5,125 nucleotides of DNA from JAICUY01 sp035708065. Lineage in GTDB: Bacteria; Chloroflexota; Limnocylindria; QHBO01. Below are positions 1 through 4,159 of this stretch, piece after piece. The notes beneath the pieces were generated by a model that worked only from the letters and a program-made list of their open reading frames with translations, made no database searches and had not been told where the DNA came from. The position numbers and the translations under genes are program-made. Each line of letters begins with the position of its first letter. The stretch's first letter is position 1. The stretch is from positions 1-5,125 of the forward strand of contig DASSTC010000046.1 of NCBI GenBank assembly GCA_035708065.1, given 5' to 3'.

Positions 1-333
1 CACCCGTTCGCCGTCCCACGAGACCGCGATCTCGGCGCCATAGACGTGGAATTGCGAGCGCGCTCGCGCGAGTGCCGCGGCGAGGTCGCGGGCCGTCGTC
101 GCCGAAACCGGCCGGGACCGGAATCGGTCGAGGTGCGGCCATCGCGGGGGCGCGGCGAGGAGGTCGGCGGCAATGCTCGGCGCGGCGGCGGCGACGACCG
201 CCTGCGGAACCTGGCGCACCGGCGCGACGGCGGTCGAGCGGGGCAGCGGCACGGGAGCCAGCAGCATGGCGCTGGCCACGGCAACCAGGAGAGGCACGCC
301 CCCTCGGGCGCGGCGAAAGGCTCGGGCACCCAT
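1..333 (-). CDS. Exported protein, N-terminal part, possible serine hydrolase (partial)
   Basis: The frame is open from the left edge to an ATG at 333 (111 residues visible), with strong third-position GC, unlike the arginine/glycine-rich frames on the other strand. From this start the protein has a basic n-region (MGARAFRRARG), then a hydrophobic stretch at about residues 12-31 rich in Val, Leu and Ala, which fits a signal peptide or membrane anchor. A Pro/Ala-rich linker follows. The last visible part, ARDLAAALARARSQFHVYG followed by AEIAVSWDGERV, resembles the opening helix and first strand of beta-lactamase-like serine hydrolases or D-Ala-D-Ala carboxypeptidases. The catalytic SxxK motif would lie beyond the window, so the function is inference. 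An in-frame ATG at 375 would add 14 residues; a TGA lies just upstream of it. I prefer 333 because the signal peptide then has a normal length and a -10-like element sits 9 bases upstream. The gene is divergent from the transporter pair. Confidence 0.55.
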   Translation of the reverse strand, partial: MGARAFRRARGGVPLLVAVASAMLLAPVPLPRSTAVAPVRQVPQAVVAAAAPSIAADLLAAPPRWPHLDRFRSRPVSATTARDLAAALARARSQFHVYGAEIAVSWDGERV

Positions 334-342
334 CCGCCGCGC

Positions 343-371
343 ATTGTCGCGCCTCGCGGCCGAGGCGACAA
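343..371 (-). promoter_or_regulatory. Candidate promoter of the leftward exported-protein gene
   Basis: Read on the minus strand, TTGTCG (366-371) and GACAAT (343-348) are separated by 17 bases, and GACAAT ends 9 bases before the ATG at 333. This would start transcription at or close to the ATG, giving a leaderless mRNA. No Shine-Dalgarno is visible before either candidate ATG. The two hexamers are also the outer arms of an inverted repeat, so their resemblance to a promoter may be accidental. If the true start is the ATG at 375 this stretch is coding. Confidence 0.3.
344..371. repeat. Strong inverted repeat at the start of the leftward gene
   Basis: The outer arms TTGTCG (344-349) and CGACAA (366-371) are perfectly complementary. 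So are the inner arms CCTCG (352-356) and CGAGG (361-365), around a four-base CGGC loop, with two unpaired bases (350-351) on one side. This gives 11 base pairs in 28 bases. It could be a regulator site on DNA, or a hairpin if transcribed. No T-run follows on either strand, so it is not a typical intrinsic terminator. Confidence 0.55.
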
Positions 372-415
372 CCATCGAACGGCATCACGGTCGTCGGCCA
401 GGGGACCGGCAGGCC

Positions 416-444
416 TTGCCTCGCCGGCCACCAGTGGTTAACAT
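416..444 (+). promoter_or_regulatory. Candidate promoter of the transporter pair
   Basis: TTGCCT (416-421) and TAACAT (439-444) are 17 bases apart, each matching four of six positions of the sigma-70 type consensus. TAACAT lies in the only A+T-rich patch of this region and ends 10 bases before the ATG at 455, so the transcript would begin within a few bases of the start codon. No Shine-Dalgarno precedes that ATG, which fits a leaderless transcript. Confidence 0.45.
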
Positions 445-451
445 TGCTAAC
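437..451. promoter_or_regulatory. Operator-like palindrome over the -10 element
   Basis: GTTAACATTGCTAAC is a 15-base palindrome with a central T and one mismatched pair (441/447), so six of seven pairs match. It covers the proposed -10 of the transporter promoter and ends 3 bases before the ATG at 455. Its length and A+T-rich arms fit the dimeric sites bound by winged-helix repressors such as MarR proteins, one of which is encoded at the far end of the transporter pair. Binding here would block transcription. Assignment to that regulator is inference. Confidence 0.45.
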
Positions 452-454
452 TTC

Positions 455-1858
455 ATGTTTCTGGCTGCTGCTTCCCGAACCCTGCGCTTCTCGGTACGTC
501 CGCAGCTGCACGTCGTCCGTCGCGGCTCGTCGCAGCCGGCGCCGGTCGGCGCGCCGGGTGGCGGCCGCTTCAGGCGCGGCTTCACGGCGCTCGGCCACCG
601 CAACTACCGCCTCTACATCTCCGGCCAGATCGTCAGCCTGGTCGGCACCTGGATGCACTCGGTCAGCCAGCCATGGCTCGTCCTTCTGCTCGGCGGCAGC
701 CCGATCCAGCTCGGTATCGTGCTTGCCCTGCAGTTCACGCCACCGATGCTCCTCTCGCCGCTTGGCGGCGTCCTCGCCGACCGGGTCGACAAGCGGCAGG
801 TGATCATCGGCGCGCAGATCGCGGCCATGGCCCAGTCGCTGGTGCTCTTCGCGCTCACCGCGACCGGCGTCGTCGAGATCTGGCACGTCTATGTCCTGGC
901 CATGTTCCTCGGTCTGGTGAGCGCGGTGGAGATGCCGGTGCGGCAGGCGTTCGCCGCCGAGCTCGTGCCGCGCGAGGACCTGGTCAACGCCATCGCCCTC
1001 AACTCCGCCACGTTCAACGCGGCGCGCGTCGTCGGTCCGGCGGTCGCCGGTGTGACGCTGGCGCTGTGGGGACCGGCCGTGAACTTCGGGATCAACGGCG
1101 TCAGCTATCTCGCCGTCCTGGCAGGTCTGTGGATGATGAACCCGGCGGAGCTGTACCGGTCCCCCCTGCCGGCGCAGGTGGCATCGGTCGTTTCGAGCTT
1201 GGCGGAAGGCTTCCGCTATGCCAGGAACACGCCGAGCATCCTGTGGCCGCTGGTGCTGCTCGGCGGCGTGGCGATGTTCGGCATGAACTTCCAGACGCTG
1301 CTGCCGCTCTACGCCCGCAACGAGATGGGAATGGACGCCGGCGGCTACGGCGCCCTCTACGCGGCGATGGGCGTGGGCTCGCTGTTCGGCTCGCTGTACC
1401 TCGCCTTCTCGGGCAGCCGCCGGGCTCTCGCCCGGCTGATCCTGGGCGGTGGCGCGGTCTTCGTCGCGTTCCTGCTGCTGCTGGGCCTCTTCCCGGTGCC
1501 GATCGCCGCGTTCCCGACGATCGTGGTCATCGGCGTCGCGTCGATGCTCATGGTCAACACCATCAACGTCACCATCCAGAACGGGGTGACCGACGAGCTG
1601 CGCGGCCGGGTGATGTCGCTCTACGTCCTCGTCTTCGCCGGGTCCGCGCCGCTGGGCGGGATCATCGCCGGTACCCTGGCCGAGCTGTTCGGCGCGGCGA
1701 TGGCATTCACCATCGGCGCGGTCGTCTCGGCGCTGGTCCTGGCCGTCGTCGCCTGGCAGCTGCTCAGCAATGGCGCGCTGCGCAATGTCGGACGGCCGGC
1801 GCCGATCCCCGCCGCCGACGCGCTCGGCGACCCGCCCGCCCGAGCGGCCGGCGCCTAG
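455..1858 (+). CDS. MFS transporter, MFS_3 type (first of a tandem pair)
   Basis: This encodes a 467-residue inner-membrane Major Facilitator protein with about 12 hydrophobic segments, the usual size for the family. After a 38-residue hydrophilic N-terminus comes FRRGFTALGHRNYRLYISGQ (residues 39-58), the standard opening of the MFS_3/EntS-like group. The loop 2-3 signature GGVLADRVDKR is at 104-114. RVVGPAVAGV at 191-200 resembles the TM5 motif of drug:proton antiporters, and DELRGRVMSLY at 380-390 is typical of this group near the penultimate helices. The last 27 residues are Ala/Pro-rich. The likely role is proton-driven efflux of a small molecule, such as a drug, siderophore or metabolite; the substrate cannot be read from sequence. 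ATG 455 is the only sensible in-frame start: upstream the frame is low-complexity and overlaps the divergent gene, and ATG/GTG are absent until well inside TM1. A second paralogous transporter follows 10 bases downstream. Confidence 0.9.
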   Translation: MFLAAASRTLRFSVRPQLHVVRRGSSQPAPVGAPGGGRFRRGFTALGHRNYRLYISGQIVSLVGTWMHSVSQPWLVLLLGGSPIQLGIVLALQFTPPMLLSPLGGVLADRVDKRQVIIGAQIAAMAQSLVLFALTATGVVEIWHVYVLAMFLGLVSAVEMPVRQAFAAELVPREDLVNAIALNSATFNAARVVGPAVAGVTLALWGPAVNFGINGVSYLAVLAGLWMMNPAELYRSPLPAQVASVVSSLAEGFRYARNTPSILWPLVLLGGVAMFGMNFQTLLPLYARNEMGMDAGGYGALYAAMGVGSLFGSLYLAFSGSRRALARLILGGGAVFVAFLLLLGLFPVPIAAFPTIVVIGVASMLMVNTINVTIQNGVTDELRGRVMSLYVLVFAGSAPLGGIIAGTLAELFGAAMAFTIGAVVSALVLAVVAWQLLSNGALRNVGRPAPIPAADALGDPPARAAGA

Positions 1859-1868
1859 CCCGCGGGCC

Positions 1869-3215
1869 GTGGTCCTCCCGGCCGGCTTCCGACGCGGCTT
1901 TGCGGCGCTTCGCGTCCGCAACTACCGGCTGTACTGGACCGGGCAGGTCATCAGCCGCATCGGCACCTGGATGCAGCAGGTGTCGCTGCCCTGGCTGGTG
2001 TTGGCGCTCGGCGGCTCGCCGATTCAGCTCGGTATCGTCGCCGCGCTCGAGTTCGTGCCGGCCATGGTCCTCGCGCCGTTCGGCGGCGTCTTCGCGGATC
2101 GGCTCGACAAGCGCCGGGCGATCCTGGTCACGCAGGCGCTCGCATCGGTGCAGGTGATCGTCCTGTTCGTGCTGACGATCAGCGGCGCGATCACCATCCC
2201 GATCATCATGGCGCTGGCCTTCGCGTTGGGGTTGGTGAACGCGGCCGACATGCCGTTGCGCCAGGCGCTCGCCGCCGAGCTCGTGCCGCGAAACATCCTG
2301 ACCAACGCGATCGCCCTCAACTCGATGGCGTTCAACGGCGCGCGCGTGATCGGCCCGGCGGTCGCCGGCGTGACGATCGCCATCGGCGCCTCGATGTTCC
2401 ACACCCAGACCGCCGGCGTCGCATTCAACCTGGCGATCAACGCGGTGAGCTACTCGGCGGTGCTCATCAGCCTCTGGATCATGGATCCCGCCGAGATCCG
2501 CCGGCCGCAGCAGCCGGACCTGCCGGTGCCGGTGTTCGAGAGCCTGCGGGAAGGGATCGGCTATGCGGTGCGCACGCCGATCGTCCTCTGGGCGCTCGTC
2601 CTCCTCGGCGCGATCGCGACCTTCGGCCTCAACTTCCGGATCCTGCTGCCGCTGTTCACCCAGGACGTCCTCAACCTCCAGGCCGATGCCTACGGAGCCC
2701 TCTACGCCTCGATGGGCGTCGGCTCGCTCGCCGGAGCGCTGACGCTGGCGTTCATGCACGAGCGCCGCGCGGTGGCGCTGATGATCGGCGGCGGGTTGCT
2801 GTTCGGCCTCTTCGAGCTCGGGTTGGCCTTCACCCGCAACGGGCTGTTGGCGGTGCCGCTGTTCATGGGCATCGGCTTCTTCTCGATGCTCATGATCAAC
2901 ACCATCAACGCCACGGTGCAGGCCAACGTCAGCGACGAGCTGCGCGGTCGCGTGATGGCGCTGTACGTCACCGTCTTTGCCGGCAGCTCACCGATCGGGG
3001 GCCTGTTTGCCGGCGCCATCGCCGAGACGTGGGGAGTTCCGACCACGTTCCTGATGGGCGCCCTCATCTCGCTGGCGGCTGCGGTGGTGGTGTGGTGGCG
3101 ATTCCGCCTGGCTGGGCACGCCGGCGCGCTCGGTCGCACGCGGATCGGCGTCGGCGACCGGTACGAGGATCGCGCCGACCGCGGCGACCACCAGGAGCAG
3201 TCGCTCAGCGCCTAG
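1869..3215 (+). CDS. MFS transporter, MFS_3 type (second of a tandem pair)
   Basis: This is a paralogue of the upstream gene, with well over half of aligned residues identical by eye in the N-terminal helices. From GTG 1869 it has 448 residues and about 12 membrane segments. FRRGFAALRVRNYRLYWTGQ is at 7-26, the loop 2-3 motif GGVFADRLDKR at 72-82, RVIGPAVAGV at 159-168 and DELRGRVMALY at 356-366. Relative to its partner it has a 9-residue insertion around residues 173-185 (ASMFHTQTAG region), in the predicted TM5-TM6 loop, and a charged C-terminal tail (about 412-448). It probably exports a small molecule by proton antiport, alone or with its partner. GTG 1869 lies 10 bases after the previous stop, suggesting translational coupling; no clear Shine-Dalgarno is seen. 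In-frame ATGs at 1770 and 1785 would overlap the first gene and add only an Arg/Pro-rich leader whose codons suit the first gene's frame, so I judge them unlikely. Confidence 0.9.
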   Translation: MVLPAGFRRGFAALRVRNYRLYWTGQVISRIGTWMQQVSLPWLVLALGGSPIQLGIVAALEFVPAMVLAPFGGVFADRLDKRRAILVTQALASVQVIVLFVLTISGAITIPIIMALAFALGLVNAADMPLRQALAAELVPRNILTNAIALNSMAFNGARVIGPAVAGVTIAIGASMFHTQTAGVAFNLAINAVSYSAVLISLWIMDPAEIRRPQQPDLPVPVFESLREGIGYAVRTPIVLWALVLLGAIATFGLNFRILLPLFTQDVLNLQADAYGALYASMGVGSLAGALTLAFMHERRAVALMIGGGLLFGLFELGLAFTRNGLLAVPLFMGIGFFSMLMINTINATVQANVSDELRGRVMALYVTVFAGSSPIGGLFAGAIAETWGVPTTFLMGALISLAAAVVVWWRFRLAGHAGALGRTRIGVGDRYEDRADRGDHQEQSLSA

Positions 3216-3238
3216 GCAGGTTTCCTTTGCTCGCGGAT

Positions 3239-3251
3239 CCGCTGCTAGCGG
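3239..3251. other. Small hairpin in the convergent gap, weak terminator candidate
   Basis: Only 29 bases separate the second transporter's stop from the convergent MarR gene's stop. CCGCT (3239-3243) and AGCGG (3247-3251) form a five-pair stem with a three-base loop spanning the end of the MarR gene. An overlapping perfect 10-base palindrome, GCGGATCCGC, lies at 3233-3242. Neither is followed by a T-run on the strand it would terminate; the short T-rich patch at 3221-3228 precedes them on the plus strand. Termination here is unproven. Confidence 0.2.
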
Positions 3252-3751
3252 TCGGGCTTGACGCTGCCCGCGCGACTGGGCAGCAGCACCTGCAGCTCGT
3301 CCAGCGCCGCACGGACCGATGCCCGTCGGTCCTCTGCCAGCGGCTCGATCAGCTCGTGCGCCGCAACCAGCAGGTCGCGCCGCATCGCCCGCACGCGGCG
3401 CCGGCCGGTGGCGGTCAGCGCGAGGAGCACGCTGCGGCGATCGTTCGGATCGCCGCGACGCTCGATCAGCGCGCCCTCGACCAGCGCGGAGGCCAGCCGG
3501 GTGACCACCGGCGCGCTGACCAGCAGGCGTCGCGCGATGTCGGCCTGGGCGGTCGGCCCCTCGGTGTCGACGATGCGCAGCACGTTGTACTGCTGGTAGG
3601 TGAGCGACTTCCACCCCGGCCGCCGGCGCGCGTGGGCCAGCAGGTGCCGGAAGACCGGACCAATGGTCGCGATCAGGCTCGACTCCAGGCCCGAGAAGTC
3701 CTCGGCGCCCGGATCCGCGGGGCGGGCTCGGGCTCGCGGCGTGACCGACAT
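3245..3751 (-). CDS. MarR-family transcriptional regulator
   Basis: This encodes a 168-residue winged helix-turn-helix protein, the normal size for MarR repressors, which act as dimers on palindromic DNA and release it on binding small phenolic or other ligands, or on oxidation. The dimerisation helix is near residues 21-42, then LTYQQYNVLRIV (50-61). The helix-turn-helix follows: PTAQADIARRL (66-76), then recognition helix VSAPVVTRLASALVEGALIE (78-97). The wing has the family signature DPNDRRSVLLALTATG (101-116), and a C-terminal dimer helix pair ends the protein. An in-frame ATG at 3826 would add 25 residues with no domain match. I chose ATG 3751 because a TACGAT -10-like element ends 9 bases upstream and the domain begins soon after. 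The gene converges on the transporter pair with a 29-base gap, a common setting for a regulator of neighbouring efflux genes. Its ligand and targets are unknown. Confidence 0.92.
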   Translation of the reverse strand: MSVTPRARARPADPGAEDFSGLESSLIATIGPVFRHLLAHARRRPGWKSLTYQQYNVLRIVDTEGPTAQADIARRLLVSAPVVTRLASALVEGALIERRGDPNDRRSVLLALTATGRRRVRAMRRDLLVAAHELIEPLAEDRRASVRAALDELQVLLPSRAGSVKPDR

Positions 3752-3760
3752 CGTGAGCTG

Positions 3761-3766
3761 ATCGTA
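3761..3766 (-). promoter_or_regulatory. Candidate -10 element of the MarR gene
   Basis: Read on the minus strand this is TACGAT, matching four of six consensus bases, and it ends 9 bases before the ATG at 3751. No well-spaced -35 is visible: the nearest TTGGAC is 22 bases upstream. No Shine-Dalgarno precedes the ATG. The geometry suits a leaderless transcript and argues for 3751 over 3826 as the start. Confidence 0.35.
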
Positions 3767-3791
3767 CCGCGTCCCGGCCGGCGCGTCGGTC

Positions 3792-3807
3792 CAAGTCGCG
3801 AGCCTTG
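3792..3807. promoter_or_regulatory. Imperfect palindrome upstream of the MarR gene
   Basis: CAAGTCGCGAGCCTTG is a 16-base palindrome with six of eight pairs matched. It lies 40-55 bases upstream of the ATG at 3751, where a site for autoregulation could lie. It does not resemble the GTTAAC-type palindrome before the transporters. In GC-rich DNA such imperfect palindromes also arise by chance. If the MarR protein begins at 3826 this stretch is coding. Confidence 0.2.
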
Positions 3808-3889
3808 ATCGGCGCGTTGGCGTCATGTGCGCGCCGGGGAGAGGAGTATCTGGTCGAAATTGCCTCGGCTCGATACGCGCGGTGAATCA

Positions 3890-4032
3890 AACGACGCAGA
3901 AGGCGCTCCTTTGCTGCGAATGACTCATGAGCGAGATGAAACGAGCGGAAATCGCACCCGAACTGCGCGAAAGCTGCCGATTTGATCCTGCCAGCGGATC
4001 ATTCGCCGGAGAGCCGTCGGTTCTGCGTCGTT
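3890..4032. repeat. Two-block inverted repeat flanking a 75-base centre
   Basis: AACGACGCAGAA at 3890-3901 is perfectly complementary to TTCTGCGTCGTT at 4021-4032. Exactly 14 bases further in on both sides a second block matches: GCGAATGA (3916-3923) with TCATTCGC (3999-4006). The arms are therefore 34 bases, with 20 bases in the two perfect blocks and about 5 of 14 matching between them. A perfect CTCATGAG palindrome (3924-3931) abuts the inner left block. No matching direct duplication was seen just outside the arms. It could be a decayed miniature mobile element, a looped pair of regulator sites, or a structured RNA. Confidence 0.5.
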
Positions 4033-4097
4033 CCATCCCATCAGTGGATCAACACAGCCGGAACCCCGCCGGCCGCCAGCCAGCCCGCCCATCGGCC

Positions 4098-4103
4098 TAG
4101 AAT
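4098..4103 (+). promoter_or_regulatory. Candidate -10 element of acs
   Basis: TAGAAT matches five of six consensus bases. No recognisable -35 lies 16-19 bases upstream, so an activator or a different sigma factor may be needed, or the match is chance. Transcription from it would begin near 4110 and give a leader of about 50 bases containing most of the tandem repeats and the Shine-Dalgarno site. Confidence 0.35.
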
Positions 4104-4132
4104 CGAGGGCCAATCGAGGGCCAATCGAGGGC
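4101..4132 (+). repeat. Three 11-base tandem repeats in the acs leader
   Basis: AATCGAGGGCC occurs at 4101-4111 and 4112-4122, then 10 of its 11 bases recur at 4123-4132. The period is close to one turn of the DNA helix, so the copies lie on the same face. The first copy overlaps the proposed -10. They could be stacked regulator sites, or a product of replication slippage. Confidence 0.85.
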
Positions 4133-4143
4133 AAGACGCAAGC

Positions 4144-4151
4144 GGAAGGAG
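4144..4151 (+). promoter_or_regulatory. Shine-Dalgarno site of acs
   Basis: GGAAGGAG, containing AAGGAG, ends 8 bases before the ATG at 4160. This is near-ideal spacing and fixes the start. It is the only strong Shine-Dalgarno seen before a gene in this window. Confidence 0.85.
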
Positions 4152-4159
4152 CCCGGCGG

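Larger units (their letters stand above)
3752..4159. other. Non-coding divergent region between the MarR and acs genes
   Basis: I find no convincing gene in these 408 bases. Its open frames lack the strong third-position GC of the real genes, and the longer ones (minus 3925-4251, plus 3982-4425) run into acs in the wrong frame. The part from about 3845 to 4055 is visibly less GC-rich than the genes around it, as expected for control DNA. It holds the MarR promoter region, a two-block inverted repeat (3890-4032), a small stem at 4057-4073 (GCCGG/CCGGC, seven-base loop), and the acs leader with its tandem repeats. Confidence 0.7.

Noticed and set aside
173..454. Longer first transporter starting at ATG 173
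   Set aside because: The added 94 residues are low-complexity, overlap the divergent gene on the other strand and have no counterpart in the second transporter.
46..803. Rightward open frames across the left region
   Set aside because: Their translations are Arg/Gly/Pro-rich low-complexity and lie opposite or out of frame with better-supported genes. They are by-products of high GC.
1770..1868. The two transporters as one fused or frameshifted gene
   Set aside because: Each has a complete set of about 12 membrane segments and its own conserved opening, and the first has a clear TAG stop. They are separate paralogues.
1764..3139. Minus-strand open frames inside the second transporter
   Set aside because: His/Arg/Asp-rich antisense shadows of a membrane protein with no recognisable domain.
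3216..3251. Bidirectional intrinsic terminator between the convergent genes
   Set aside because: Short palindromes exist, but none is a long stem followed by a T-run in the correct direction. Kept only as a weak hairpin.
3811..3835. GGCGCG/CGCGCC inverted repeat around the ATG at 3826
   Set aside because: Six-base arms of pure G and C with a 13-base gap are expected by chance in DNA of this composition.
2988..3890. 300-residue minus-strand frame overlapping the MarR gene
   Set aside because: It covers the MarR gene in another frame and overlaps the transporter 3' end. The MarR frame carries a full winged-helix signature, so this is a shadow.
3860..3985. Small plus-strand frame from TTG after an SD-like GAGGAG
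   Set aside because: The spacing to the start is poor, codon use lacks the third-position GC of the real genes, and no known peptide motif is seen.
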